Source of the DNA: Accumulibacter sp032229525
GTDB taxonomy: Bacteria > Pseudomonadota > Gammaproteobacteria > Burkholderiales > Rhodocyclaceae
Reading direction: 5' to 3'
Assembly: GCF_032229525.1 (NCBI RefSeq)
Contig: NZ_JAVTWB010000090.1
Coordinates: 1 to 64,000, forward strand
DNA: 64,000 bases
Part shown: piece after piece, positions 45,891-54,919 of the stretch
Position numbering within the stretch: the first letter of the stretch is position 1
Layout: each line of letters starts with the position of its first letter
Program-made: the position numbers and the translations under genes
Notes under the pieces: generated by a model
What the model saw: only the letters and a program-made list of their open reading frames with translations
What the model was told of the DNA's origin: nothing
The model's database searches: none

Positions 45891-47066
45891 ATGCGCAGGT
45901 TCTGGCTGATTTTTGCACAAACGGTGACGGTTAGTCTCGCCGTTCTCTTCGTGGTCAGCACGCTCAAGCCGGAGTGGCTGGGCAAAGGGCTGACCCGGGG
46001 GGCCAGCATCGTGGCCCTGCAAGAGTCGGCACGCGGGGTCTCACCGGTGGTCGTTGTGTCGTCGTATCGGGAAGCGGCCAAGAAGGCGTTGCCGTCCGTA
46101 GTGCATATTTTTACCTCGCAGAAGGTCAAGGCACGTCGTCACCCCTTGCTCGACGACCCGGCATTCCGCCACTTTTTTGGCGACGGGGCCGAGGGTGATG
46201 GTCCGAGCACTTCTGGGCTGGGCTCGGGGGTCATTGTCAGCCCGAACGGCTATGTTCTCACGAACTTCCATGTTGTCGAAGCGGCCGACCAGATCGAAAT
46301 TGCTCTCAGCGATGGTCGTAGTCTGAGCGCACGCCTCGTCGGCAGTGACCCCGAGTCCGACATCGCCGTGCTGCAAATTACCGACGATAACGGCAAGACC
46401 GTGTCTCTGCCGGCGATCACTCTCGGAACGATGGACGATGTCGTGGTCGGGGACGTGACCCTGGCGATCGGTAATCCTTTCGGCGTCGGGCAGACGGTGA
46501 CCATGGGAATCGTCTCCGCCTTGGGCCGCTCACACCTGGGGATCAATACCTTCGAGAGCTTCATCCAGACCGACGCGGCGATCAACCCGGGTAATTCGGG
46601 GGGCGCGCTGGTGGACAGCCAGGGTAACCTGATCGGCATCAACACGGCCATTTACTCACGGTCGGGCGGCTCGCTCGGGATCGGTTTCGCGATTCCGATC
46701 TCGATCGCCAGAGACGTCATGGAACAGATCATCCAGACGGGGACCGTGACCCGTGGCTGGATCGGCGTCGAAGCGCAGGAAATAACCGTCGATCTGGCCG
46801 AGTCCTTCGGTCTGCCCGATACCAAGGGCGCGCTGATTGCCGGCGTTTTGCGCGGCGGCCCGGCCGATGCGGGGGGAATCAAGCCCGGCGACATCCTGCT
46901 CGCGGTCGGCGGCAGGCCGGTCACCGATCCACAGGGGATGCTCGCTCTGATCGCCGGCCAGAAGCCCGGCGAGACGATAGGGTTCCAGTTGCGCCGCCAG
47001 AACAAGCGGCTCGACACCACCGTCAAGATCGGCAAGCGGGCGCCGCAGCCCCGCGAGCGCGAGTAG
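45891..47066 (+). CDS. DegS/DegQ-type trypsin-like serine protease with one PDZ
   Basis: A 391-aa membrane-anchored periplasmic HtrA protease. One N-terminal helix (residues about 5-23), catalytic triad H127 (NFHVVE), D157 (SDIAVLQ) and S236 (GNSGGAL), and a single PDZ domain (about 285-380, with GIKPGDILLAVGG). One PDZ and an uncleaved anchor resemble DegS, the sigma-E stress protease, but a DegQ-like housekeeping role is equally possible. ATG at 45891 is chosen because upstream codons run into the divergent Nif3 gene. Confidence 0.93.
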   Translation: MRRFWLIFAQTVTVSLAVLFVVSTLKPEWLGKGLTRGASIVALQESARGVSPVVVVSSYREAAKKALPSVVHIFTSQKVKARRHPLLDDPAFRHFFGDGAEGDGPSTSGLGSGVIVSPNGYVLTNFHVVEAADQIEIALSDGRSLSARLVGSDPESDIAVLQITDDNGKTVSLPAITLGTMDDVVVGDVTLAIGNPFGVGQTVTMGIVSALGRSHLGINTFESFIQTDAAINPGNSGGALVDSQGNLIGINTAIYSRSGGSLGIGFAIPISIARDVMEQIIQTGTVTRGWIGVEAQEITVDLAESFGLPDTKGALIAGVLRGGPADAGGIKPGDILLAVGGRPVTDPQGMLALIAGQKPGETIGFQLRRQNKRLDTTVKIGKRAPQPRERE

Positions 47067-47079
47067 TCGGAGAAAGCCC

Positions 47080-47886
47080 ATGTGTCAGTTGCTCGGCATG
47101 AACTGCAACGTGCCGACCGACATCTGTTTTTCCTTTGCCGGATTCCAGGCGCGCGGCGGGGCCACCGACGTGCACTCGGATGGTTGGGGAATAGCCTTTT
47201 TCGAAGGTCGCGGCACGCGTTTGTTCCTCGACCCCCAACCGTCCAGTACATCGCCGGTTGCCGGTCTGGTACGCAGCTATCCGATCCATTCGAAGAACGT
47301 CATCGCGCACATCCGCAAAGCGACGCAGGGTGTGGTCGCGCTGGAAAACACGCATCCCTTCATGCGCGAACTCTGGGGACGTTACTGGATCTTTGCGCAC
47401 AACGGCCATTTGCCCGATTTCGCGCCGAAACTCGACGGCAGTTTCACGCCCGTTGGCCAGACCGACAGCGAGCGAGCCTTCTGCTGGTTGTTGCAGAACC
47501 TGGCTCGGCGTTTTGGCAACGCGCTACCCGATCCGGCGACCTTGTTCGAGGCGCTGCATCAACTGACGCTTGATCTGGGCGCGCACGGCGCCTGCAACTA
47601 CCTGCTGTCGAACGGGGACTGCCTGTTCGCCCACTGCTCGACGCAACTGACCTACATCGTTCGTCAGGCACCGTTTGCCGTCGCCCACCTGCATGACCAG
47701 GATTTGACCATCGATTTCCGCGATGTGACGACGCCGGATGATCGTGTCGCCGTCATCGCCACCGTTCCGCTGACCGACAACGAATGCTGGACGACGATGC
47801 CGAAAGGGAGCTTGTGGTTGTTCGAGGCCGGCCTGCCGGTCAGGCATCGGCTCACCGTCGCCGGGCCGGAAAAAGCGGCTTGCTGA
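47080..47886 (+). CDS. Class II glutamine amidotransferase, YafJ-type
   Basis: 268 aa. Nucleophile Cys2 (MCQLLGMNCN), then GWGIAFFEG, the HIRKATQG segment and FAHNGHLPDF, all diagnostic of N-terminal nucleophile amidotransferases. The nitrogen acceptor is unknown; YafJ has no confirmed product. It starts 13 bases after the protease and probably shares its transcript. Confidence 0.92.
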   Translation: MCQLLGMNCNVPTDICFSFAGFQARGGATDVHSDGWGIAFFEGRGTRLFLDPQPSSTSPVAGLVRSYPIHSKNVIAHIRKATQGVVALENTHPFMRELWGRYWIFAHNGHLPDFAPKLDGSFTPVGQTDSERAFCWLLQNLARRFGNALPDPATLFEALHQLTLDLGAHGACNYLLSNGDCLFAHCSTQLTYIVRQAPFAVAHLHDQDLTIDFRDVTTPDDRVAVIATVPLTDNECWTTMPKGSLWLFEAGLPVRHRLTVAGPEKAAC

Positions 47887-47954
47887 CACGCTAGCTGCCC
47901 GCAAGTGGCCGCCAGGGTCCATGGTGGCGAAGAAAGATTCCATCGCGACCAAAG

Positions 47955-48821
47955 TCAGGCCTCGGGTTTGTGGTCGCCGCCCTGCTGATCACCAAGGTCG
48001 CTGACCGCCTTGTTCATCTCGTCGGCGGTCAGCGGCGTCCACTCGTTCGATGGATTGCCGGCGGTGGCAGGCGCAGTTTGATCGTCTTGCATGTCGCCAG
48101 GGTGTCGCCGCCTGGCGACGAAGCGCGCCATGAGCAAGCCGAGCTCAAAAAGCAGGCACATCGGAATGGCCATCATCAACTGCGAGATGACGTCCGGCGG
48201 TGTAAAGATCGCTGCGACGACGAAGGATCCGACGATCACGTAGGGGCGCCACTCCCTGAGCTTGGCGAGGTCGACAATGCCGGCGTATACCATGACGACC
48301 ACCAATACCGGTACCTCGAAGGTTACCCCGAAGGCCATGAAGGTGGTCATGACGAAGGACAGGTACTTCTCGATGTCGGTCATCCAGGCGACACCCTCCG
48401 GCGCCACCTTGGCCATGAAGCCGAAGACCGTCGGAAAGACCAGAAAATAGGCGAAGGCCATGCCGACGAAGAACAGCAGGACACTTGCCGCAACCAGCGG
48501 CAGCGCCAGTCGCTTCTCGTGGGAATAGAGCCCCGGCGCGACGAAAGCCCAGAGCTGATAGAGCACGTAGGGCAGGGCGACCAGGAAAGCGACCATCAGT
48601 GCCACTTTCATCGGCACCAGGAAGACGCCGACGACATCGGTGGCGATCATCTGGCCGCCTTGCGGCAGGGTCGCCAGCAGGGGTTGCGCGAGCAGCGAGT
48701 AGAGTTCTTTCGCCCAGGGGAAAAGGCAGACGAAGACGAGGCCGATGGCGATCAGCGCTCGTATCAAGCGGTCACGCAACTCGACGAGATGCGAAAGAAA
48801 TGAGTCTTCGTTCTCGCTCAT
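47955..48821 (-). CDS. tatC: Twin-arginine translocase subunit TatC
   Basis: The six-helix receptor of the Tat pathway, which exports folded, cofactor-bearing proteins. 288 aa. The N-terminal cytoplasmic signature SFLSHLVELRDRL and the loop LPYVLYQLWAFVAPGLY with the FXXP-type motif are intact. A C-terminal tail of about 45 polar residues after the last helix is longer than in E. coli. Start at MSENEDS; longer frames run into tatB. Confidence 0.96.
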   Translation of the reverse strand: MSENEDSFLSHLVELRDRLIRALIAIGLVFVCLFPWAKELYSLLAQPLLATLPQGGQMIATDVVGVFLVPMKVALMVAFLVALPYVLYQLWAFVAPGLYSHEKRLALPLVAASVLLFFVGMAFAYFLVFPTVFGFMAKVAPEGVAWMTDIEKYLSFVMTTFMAFGVTFEVPVLVVVMVYAGIVDLAKLREWRPYVIVGSFVVAAIFTPPDVISQLMMAIPMCLLFELGLLMARFVARRRHPGDMQDDQTAPATAGNPSNEWTPLTADEMNKAVSDLGDQQGGDHKPEA

Positions 48822-48828
48822 CGCGTGC

Positions 48829-49251
48829 TCAGACCGTGCCGATCGGCTTGTCCGGGCCACCGACAATGGCCGGTGGGTCGGCTGCCGGCGGCGAAGCATC
48901 GGTCGGCGCGGCACCCGGCGTCGCTGACGGCTGTTCGACTGTCGGCGGTAGCTTGGCATCTTCGCGGACCGCTTGCGCGGTCTGCTGCAGCGCTTGCCGG
49001 GCCGCCTGCATCTCGCTGCTCACGCTTTGCTCGACGCTGCGGGCGGATTCCTGGATCTCGGCCCGCAGCTTTTTCAGTTCGTCGAGCTGAATTTCGCGGT
49101 TGATATCGGACTTCACATCACTGACGTAGCGCTGCAGACGGCCCAGCAGGTGTCCGGCCGTGCGTGCCACCTTGGGCAGCCGCTCCGGACCGATCACGAC
49201 CAGCGCCACGACAGCAATCAGGATCATTTCGGAAAAGCTGATATCAAACAT
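48829..49251 (-). CDS. tatB: Sec-independent translocase TatB
   Basis: 140 aa with the standard N-terminus MFDISFSEMILIAVVALVVIGPERLP: transmembrane helix, the GPERLP hinge and a long amphipathic helix. The rest is coiled coil and a Pro/Ala-rich tail. TatB joins TatC to bind twin-arginine signal peptides. Seven bases before tatC, 123 bases after tatA. Confidence 0.95.
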   Translation of the reverse strand: MFDISFSEMILIAVVALVVIGPERLPKVARTAGHLLGRLQRYVSDVKSDINREIQLDELKKLRAEIQESARSVEQSVSSEMQAARQALQQTAQAVREDAKLPPTVEQPSATPGAAPTDASPPAADPPAIVGGPDKPIGTV

Positions 49252-49374
49252 CGGCGGCCAGTGGAGTAGGGGACGAACGGTACACCGCGTGATCGGCAAC
49301 CGAATGGCATGGTACGACGCGGCGTGATCCCCTTGCCCGTGGCGGTCGTAGCGAAGCCATATCGTTGCGCACGG

Positions 49375-49623
49375 TCAGCTCTTGGTCTTTTCCCGGACCT
49401 CGCCCTCGATCGTCTGGCCATCCTTGACCTGCTGCTGCTGCTGCGGCGCTGGCGGTGAGGCCTCGGCCGTGGGGTCCTCGGCCGCCGCATCCTTGATGCC
49501 GTCCTTGAATCCCTTGACTGCACCGCCGAGATCGGAGCCAAGGCCGCGCAGCTTCTTGGTACCGAAAACCAGCAAGACGATGATCAGGACGATCAACCAG
49601 TGCCAGATGCTGAAAGAACCCAT
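49375..49623 (-). CDS. tatA: Sec-independent translocase TatA
   Basis: 82 aa forming the Tat pore: one helix (WHWLIVLIIVLLVFG), the FGTKKLRGLG hinge and amphipathic helix, and an acidic tail containing five consecutive glutamines. Follows the HIT-family gene by 83 bases. The tatABC order after hisE and hit matches other betaproteobacteria. Confidence 0.95.
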   Translation of the reverse strand: MGSFSIWHWLIVLIIVLLVFGTKKLRGLGSDLGGAVKGFKDGIKDAAAEDPTAEASPPAPQQQQQVKDGQTIEGEVREKTKS

Positions 49624-49706
49624 GTCAGGCCTCCAATAAGGTGAGATTCGGCAGCATTGCTTGCCGCCGGCGCATTCCGGCGCCGCTTCGCGGCGAGTGC
49701 TGCCGG

Positions 49707-50057
49707 TCAGACACGCTTGAGCATCGGTCCAACCGGTTCGCTTCCGCCGACGATATGCGCGTGCAGATGCTGCACTTCCTGATGGCCGATGACGCCGGTA
49801 TTGATAATCAGGCGGAAGCCGTCCGGGCTCCCCTGCTCAGTCGCCAGGCGGTTGGCGATGGCGAGCATGCGGCCGAGAACCGGCAGGTCGGTCTCGGTGC
49901 TGCTCGCCAGCGAGGTGATGTGACGTTTGGGAATCACCAGGATGTGCACCGGGCGCGCCGGCTTGATGTCGTGAAAGGCGAAGATTTCGTCGTCCTCGTA
50001 GACTTTGCGCGACGGGATCTGGCCGGCCGCGATCTTGCAGAACAGACAGCTATCCAT
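49707..50057 (-). CDS. HIT-family nucleotide hydrolase
   Basis: 116 aa of the HinT type: CLFCKIAAGQIPS zinc-side start, then HILVIPKRHI, and the active-site triad HLHAHIVGG. Hydrolyses AMP-linked phosphoramidates. Starts three bases after hisE, so it belongs to the his-tat transcript, a conserved but functionally unexplained linkage. Confidence 0.94.
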   Translation of the reverse strand: MDSCLFCKIAAGQIPSRKVYEDDEIFAFHDIKPARPVHILVIPKRHITSLASSTETDLPVLGRMLAIANRLATEQGSPDGFRLIINTGVIGHQEVQHLHAHIVGGSEPVGPMLKRV

Positions 50058-50060
50058 GGC

Positions 50061-50381
50061 TCAGCTCTTCCGTGCCTTTTTTTCGTCAATTCCCGAGACG
50101 CCTTCGCGCCGCCGCATTTCCTGCAGGACGTCCTCGATCGACAGGCCATAAAAGGCGAGCAACACCATCGTGTGGTAGAGCACATCGGTCGATTCCCAGA
50201 CCACATGCAGGCGATTGCCCTCCTTGCCGGCCATGATCAGTTCGGCAGTTTCTTCGCCGATCTTCTTCAGAATCGCGTCTGGCCCCTTGGCCATCAGCTG
50301 CGCCGTATAAGAGGTTTCAGGGTCTGCCTTGCGGCGCGCCAGCAAGGTATCCGAGATCCGGTGCAGCATGTCCATGTTCAT
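50061..50381 (-). CDS. hisE: Phosphoribosyl-ATP pyrophosphatase
   Basis: Second step of histidine synthesis. 106 aa with SYTAQLMAKGPDAILKKIGEE and ESTDVLYHTMVLL of the alpha-helical MazG-like fold. Overlaps hisI by four bases, giving tight coupling. Confidence 0.95.
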   Translation of the reverse strand: MNMDMLHRISDTLLARRKADPETSYTAQLMAKGPDAILKKIGEETAELIMAGKEGNRLHVVWESTDVLYHTMVLLAFYGLSIEDVLQEMRRREGVSGIDEKKARKS

Positions 50382-50782
50382 TTACCGTAAATATCCTTGG
50401 GGTCTTTGAGTACCGGGTCGACCGCAACCCACAGGCCCCCGTGCAGTTGATGGAAAAAACAGCTTTCGCGACCAGTGTGGCACGCGATACCGCCTTGCTG
50501 ATCGATCGATAGCAGCAACACATCTCCATCGCAGTCGGTCCGGATCGAGCGTACCCGCTGCGCGTGGCCGGATTCCTCACCCTTTCGCCACAAGCGCTGG
50601 CGTGAACGCGACCAGTATACCGCGCTACCACTGTTAACCGTTTCCTGCAGTGACTGCCGATTCATGAAAGCGAACATCAGCACGCGGCCGCTACCAGCAT
50701 CCTGAGCAATCGCTGGAATCATACCCTGCTCGTCCCACTTGAGGGCCTCGAGCCACGGTTGGCCGGGGTCAAGGTCACTCAC
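50378..50782 (-). CDS. hisI: Phosphoribosyl-AMP cyclohydrolase
   Basis: Third step of histidine synthesis; zinc-dependent ring opening. 134 aa with VLMFAFMNRQSLQETV, WSRSRQRLWRKGEESGH and the metal-site region DCDGDVLLL, then HTGRESCFF. Separate from hisE, as is usual in betaproteobacteria. Overlaps hisF by four bases. Confidence 0.96.
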   Translation of the reverse strand: MSDLDPGQPWLEALKWDEQGMIPAIAQDAGSGRVLMFAFMNRQSLQETVNSGSAVYWSRSRQRLWRKGEESGHAQRVRSIRTDCDGDVLLLSIDQQGGIACHTGRESCFFHQLHGGLWVAVDPVLKDPKDIYGK

Positions 50783-51540
50783 AGGCGGACCTCGATGCCG
50801 CGCTCGCGCATATACGCCTTGGCCTGTTGAATGGTGTATTCGCCAAAGTGAAAGATGCTCGCGGCGAGAACAGCGTCAGCATGGCCTTCCGAGACGCCTT
50901 CGGCGAGGTGCTGCAGATTGCCTACGCCGCCGCTGGCAATCACCGGGATGTCGACGGCGTCGGATACCGCAGCGGTCAGCGCCAGATCGAAACCGTTACG
51001 CGTACCGTCACGATCCATGCTCGTCAGCAGGATTTCGCCGGCACCGAGTTGCTGCACGCGGCGCGCCCATGCGATGGCGTCGATACCGGTGTTGCGGCGT
51101 CCGCCATGGGTGAATACCTGCCATACGCCCGGTGCCAGTTGTTTGGCATCGATCGCTACGACGATGCACTGATTGCCGACCTTGGCCGATGCTTCGGCAA
51201 CGAGGTCCGGGTTCTCGACCGCGGCGGTGTTCATGCTGACCTTGTCGGCACCGGCATTCAACAGCCGCCGCACGTCGGCGACCGCGCGTACGCCGCCACC
51301 GACCGTCAGCGGAATGAATACCTCCGCTGCGCACGCCTCGACGACGTGCAGGATGATGTCACGCTGATCCGACGACGCCGTGATATCGAGGAAAGTGATT
51401 TCATCGGCACCCTGTTCGTCATAGCGGCGGGCGATTTCCACGGGGTCGCCCGCATCGCGCAAGGCAACGAAATTGGTGCCCTTGACGACGCGACCCGCAG
51501 TCACGTCAAGGCAGGGGATGATGCGTTTGGCCAGGCCCAA
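50779..51540 (-). CDS. hisF: Imidazole glycerol phosphate synthase, cyclase subunit
   Basis: 253-aa (beta/alpha)8 barrel. The first catalytic aspartate is D11 (IIPCLDVTAGRVVKG); the second lies in the VVAIDAKQ strand. Works with HisH, which supplies ammonia. The phosphate sites TVGGGVR and IASGGVG are intact. Confidence 0.97.
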   Translation of the reverse strand: MGLAKRIIPCLDVTAGRVVKGTNFVALRDAGDPVEIARRYDEQGADEITFLDITASSDQRDIILHVVEACAAEVFIPLTVGGGVRAVADVRRLLNAGADKVSMNTAAVENPDLVAEASAKVGNQCIVVAIDAKQLAPGVWQVFTHGGRRNTGIDAIAWARRVQQLGAGEILLTSMDRDGTRNGFDLALTAAVSDAVDIPVIASGGVGNLQHLAEGVSEGHADAVLAASIFHFGEYTIQQAKAYMRERGIEVRL

Positions 51541-51580
51541 GGTCTGCTAGCGCAGTGAGGTGGTCGGGACGGTGCGGCGA

Positions 51581-52324
51581 TCAGGGATTTGTCGCACGAT
51601 CGGCTTCCGCCTGTGCCGTGGCGAAATCAAGGGATCCATCGTAGATCGCGCGGCCGGCAATGGCGGCGCTGATCCCCTCCTGTTCAACCGCGCAAAGCGC
51701 CCGGATGTCGTCGATGCTCGAAAGGCCGCCACTGGCGATGACCGGAATCAACAGCGCCTGGGCAAGGCGGACCGTCGCCTCGATATTGATGCCGGAGAGC
51801 ATGCCGTCACGGCCGATATCGGTATAGATGATCGCTTCGACGCCGTAGTCCTCGTATTTTTTCGCCAGATCGATGACGTCGTGCCCGGTCATCTTCGACC
51901 AGCCATCGACGGCAACCTTGCCGTCGCGAGCATCGAGGCCAACGATGATGTGGCCGGGGAAAGCGCCGCAGGCGTCATGCAGGAAGCCAGGGTTCTTGAC
52001 CGCGGCGGTGCCGATGATCACGTAACTGACACCGTCGTCGAGGCAGCGTTCGATGGTATCGAGATCGCGGATGCCGCCGCCGAGTTGCACGGGAATGTCA
52101 TCGCCAACGGCCTGCACGATCTCCCTGATGGCGTTCTCGTTTTTCGGCTTGCCGGCAAAGGCGCCGTCGAGGTCGACCACGTGCAGGCGACGAGCACCCT
52201 GTGACAGCCAGTCGCGAGCCTGCTCGCCGGGAGAGTTGGAGAAGACCGTCACCTGGTCCATGAGGCCCTGTTTGAGACGGACGCATTGTCCGTTCTTGAG
52301 GTCAATCGCGGGAATAATCAACAT
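51581..52324 (-). CDS. hisA: ProFAR isomerase
   Basis: 247-aa barrel from MLIIPAIDLKNGQCVRL, with catalytic Asp8 and the second aspartate in IIYTDIGRDGML. Isomerises the aminoaldose to the aminoketose ahead of HisF/HisH. A longer upstream frame to 52471 was rejected because it adds unrelated basic sequence. 77 bases after hisH. Confidence 0.96.
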   Translation of the reverse strand: MLIIPAIDLKNGQCVRLKQGLMDQVTVFSNSPGEQARDWLSQGARRLHVVDLDGAFAGKPKNENAIREIVQAVGDDIPVQLGGGIRDLDTIERCLDDGVSYVIIGTAAVKNPGFLHDACGAFPGHIIVGLDARDGKVAVDGWSKMTGHDVIDLAKKYEDYGVEAIIYTDIGRDGMLSGINIEATVRLAQALLIPVIASGGLSSIDDIRALCAVEQEGISAAIAGRAIYDGSLDFATAQAEADRATNP

Positions 52325-52401
52325 GTTGGAAGCACGAGTGAGATGAGTTGAAAGGCGGGAGAGTGAGGGCCAGGCGCCGGGAGCATGACAGTGGTGCTCG
52401 G

Positions 52402-53061
52402 TCAGGGTTTCCAGGCGATGAAGTTGGCCAGCAGGGTCAGCCCGTCGGCGGCGCTTTTTTCCGGGTGGCACTGAATGGCGAAGATATTATCCCGAGCCAC
52501 CGCACTGGTAAAGGGGATGCCATAGTCGGTCGTGCCGACCACGCACTCGTGGTCGAGTGGGTCTACGAAATAGCTGTGGACGAAATAGAAGCGCGCGCCA
52601 TCGGCGATGCCCTTCCACAGGGCGTGCTCACGGGCGTGCCTGACCTCGTTCCAACCCATGTGTGGCACCTTGAGCCGGTCGCCATTGGCATCGCACATCG
52701 CTTCCGCCGGAAAGCGTCGGACACCGCCTTTGAGTACGCCCAGTCCGGGTACATCGCCTTCCTCGCTATGCTCGAAGAGCATCTGCTGGCCGATGCAAAT
52801 GCCGAGAAAAGGCTTGTTTTTCGCCGCCTCCAGCACTGCCGCGCGCAAGCCGCGTGCCTCGATTTCGCGCATGCAGTCTGGCATTGCACCCTGGCCGGGG
52901 AAGACCACGCGTTCGGCCGCAGTGACCGCTGCCGGGTCCGACGAGACGAGGACCTGACGTCCGTCGGCGACGTGCACGAGCGCCTGCCAGACCGAGCGGA
53001 GGTTGCCCATGCCGTAATCGATGACCACGATCGCCCCTTCCGGGGCGCCGGTCTTTGGCAT
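52402..53061 (-). CDS. hisH: Imidazole glycerol phosphate synthase, glutaminase subunit
   Basis: 219-aa class I glutamine amidotransferase. Nucleophile Cys89 (GICIGQQMLF) and the His199/Glu201 pair (QCHPEKSAADG) complete the triad. Feeds ammonia to HisF. Start overlaps the hisB stop by one base. Confidence 0.96.
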   Translation of the reverse strand: MPKTGAPEGAIVVIDYGMGNLRSVWQALVHVADGRQVLVSSDPAAVTAAERVVFPGQGAMPDCMREIEARGLRAAVLEAAKNKPFLGICIGQQMLFEHSEEGDVPGLGVLKGGVRRFPAEAMCDANGDRLKVPHMGWNEVRHAREHALWKGIADGARFYFVHSYFVDPLDHECVVGTTDYGIPFTSAVARDNIFAIQCHPEKSAADGLTLLANFIAWKP

Positions 53062-53648
53062 CAGAGCGTGCCCTTGGTCGACGGAATGCTGCCGCGGGCC
53101 CCTGGATCGACTTCGACCGCGACTCGCAGCGCGCGGCCGAAAGCCTTGAACACCGTTTCGGCCTGGTGATGTGCGTTGTCGCCGCGCAGATTGTCGATGT
53201 GCAGGCTGACCAGCGCGTGGTTGACCAGGCCCTGGAAGAATTCGTGCACCAGATCGACGTCGAAGGCGCCAATCATGGCGCGCGTGAAGTCGACGTGAAA
53301 CTCCAGGCCAGGTCGGCCAGAGAGGTCGATCACCACCCGCGAAAGCGCTTCGTCGAGCGGCACGTAGGCATGTCCGTAGCGACGCAGGCCTTTCTTGTCG
53401 CCCAGTGCCCTGGCCAGGGCCTGGCCGATCGTGATGCCGATATCCTCGACGGTGTGGTGCGCGTCGATGTGCAGATCGCCCTGGGCTTTGACGTCGAGGT
53501 CAATCAGGCCGTGACGCGAAATCTGCTCAAGCATGTGATCGAGGAAAGGTACGCCGCTGGCGTAGTTGCCCTGGCCGCTGCCGTCAAGGTTCAGGCGAAC
53601 GGTGATTCGGGTTTCGAGCGTGTTCCTGGAAACTTCTGCTTGCCGCAT
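53061..53648 (-). CDS. hisB: Imidazoleglycerol-phosphate dehydratase
   Basis: 195 aa, the monofunctional bacterial length. The manganese-binding signatures DAHHTVEDIGI and the FLDHMLEQISRHG region are clear. The start MRQAEVSRNT was chosen; another ATG lies immediately before it. Its promoter must lie in the 163 bases that separate it from the divergent hisC, since no upstream his gene reads into it. Confidence 0.95.
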   Translation of the reverse strand: MRQAEVSRNTLETRITVRLNLDGSGQGNYASGVPFLDHMLEQISRHGLIDLDVKAQGDLHIDAHHTVEDIGITIGQALARALGDKKGLRRYGHAYVPLDEALSRVVIDLSGRPGLEFHVDFTRAMIGAFDVDLVHEFFQGLVNHALVSLHIDNLRGDNAHHQAETVFKAFGRALRVAVEVDPGARGSIPSTKGTL

Positions 53649-53811
53649 CATGACACCGTCACAGGGTGGAAGGAGCTGTCGAGTCTGGGAAGAGATTCGG
53701 GCTTCGGGCTGGTGCTGGCAGCGCTGGCGATGATCAGCCAACGCGCATCAAACCGAAGGATCGCATGATACCATTTCGCGCTTCCCTTGCATCCGACGTG
53801 GGCAGCCTTTC
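53649..53811. promoter_or_regulatory. Divergent promoter region hisB / hisC
   Basis: 163 bases between divergent start codons, created by the orientation of hisC. It must hold the promoters of the hisB-to-tatC block and of hisC, unless the block is transcribed from elsewhere. No strong consensus boxes were found. Confidence 0.5.
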
Positions 53812-54888
53812 ATGAGCCGCTACTGGAGTTCTCTCGTTCATCGCCTGACGCCGTACGTGCCGGGCGAGCAGCCGAAGTTGTCAAACCTCGTCAAGCTGAA
53901 CACCAACGAGAATCCGTACCCACCGTCAGCACGGGTCGCTTCGGCGATTGCCGACGAACTGGCGAATGGCGGCGCGCTGCTGCGGCTCTACCCCGATCCA
54001 GGGGCCGAGCGCCTCAAGGAAGCGATCGCCACTCGCTTTGCCGATGCTGGCATCACAGCGCAGCAGGTTTTCGTCGGCAATGGCTCCGACGAGGTGCTGG
54101 CGCACGTCTTCATGGCGCTGCTCAGGCACCCGTTGCCGATTCTTTTCCCGGATATTAGCTACAGCTTCTACCCCGTCTATTGTGGTCTGTACGACATCGC
54201 TTATGCGACCGTGCCGCTCGATGACAATTTCGCGATCCGCATCGAGGACTACAAATCGGACAATGGCGGCATCGTGATCGCCAATCCCAACGCGCCAACC
54301 GGTTGTTTTCTGCCGTTGGCCTCGATCGAGCGCTTGCTCAGCATGCACCGGCAGTCGGTGGTGGTCGTCGATGAGGCATACGTAGACTTCGGCGGCGAGT
54401 CGGCTATCGCCCTGATCAATCGCCACCCGAACTTGCTGGTGGTGCACACGCTTTCCAAAGCGTATTCGCTGGCTGGCCTGCGTGTCGGCTACGCCGTTGG
54501 TCAGAGTGAACTGATCGAGGCGCTCACAAGGGTCAAGGACAGCTTCAACTCGTATCCGCTCGATCGGCTGGCGATTGCCGGCGCGGTTGCGGCGATCGCT
54601 GATCGGGAGCACTTCGAAGGAACGCGGCAAGCGGTCATGCGCAGCCGCGAGGCGCTGCGCGGCGCGCTACTGGAACTGGATTTCGAGGTTCTACCGTCGT
54701 TTGCCAACTTCGTTTTCGTTCGCCACCCACGACACGACGCCGGCGAACTCGCCGCCGCCTTGCGTCAGCGCGGAATCCTCGTGCGTCACTTCAAGCTGGC
54801 GCGCATTGATCAGCACCTGCGCATCACCATCGGCACCGACGCCCAGTGCGCGCACCTGATCGAGGCCTTGCAAGAGATTCTCCACTGA
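53812..54888 (+). CDS. hisC: Histidinol-phosphate aminotransferase
   Basis: Seventh step of histidine synthesis, PLP-dependent. 358 aa. The N-terminal VKLNTNENPYPPS, the NPNAPTG segment and the PLP lysine K216 in HTLSKAYSLAGLRVGY are all in place. Its orientation is opposite to every other his gene in the window: divergent from hisB and convergent with hisD (31 bases between stops). The gene is intact and probably expressed from its own promoter. Confidence 0.95.
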   Translation: MSRYWSSLVHRLTPYVPGEQPKLSNLVKLNTNENPYPPSARVASAIADELANGGALLRLYPDPGAERLKEAIATRFADAGITAQQVFVGNGSDEVLAHVFMALLRHPLPILFPDISYSFYPVYCGLYDIAYATVPLDDNFAIRIEDYKSDNGGIVIANPNAPTGCFLPLASIERLLSMHRQSVVVVDEAYVDFGGESAIALINRHPNLLVVHTLSKAYSLAGLRVGYAVGQSELIEALTRVKDSFNSYPLDRLAIAGAVAAIADREHFEGTRQAVMRSREALRGALLELDFEVLPSFANFVFVRHPRHDAGELAAALRQRGILVRHFKLARIDQHLRITIGTDAQCAHLIEALQEILH

Positions 54889-54919
54889 TCGTCCGCGGCG
54901 CTGGTCGCCGCCGTGTCGT

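Noticed and set aside
54894..54912. GCGGCG / CGCCGC hairpin after hisC as a terminator
   Set aside because: A six-base stem without a following T tract; common by chance in GC-rich DNA.
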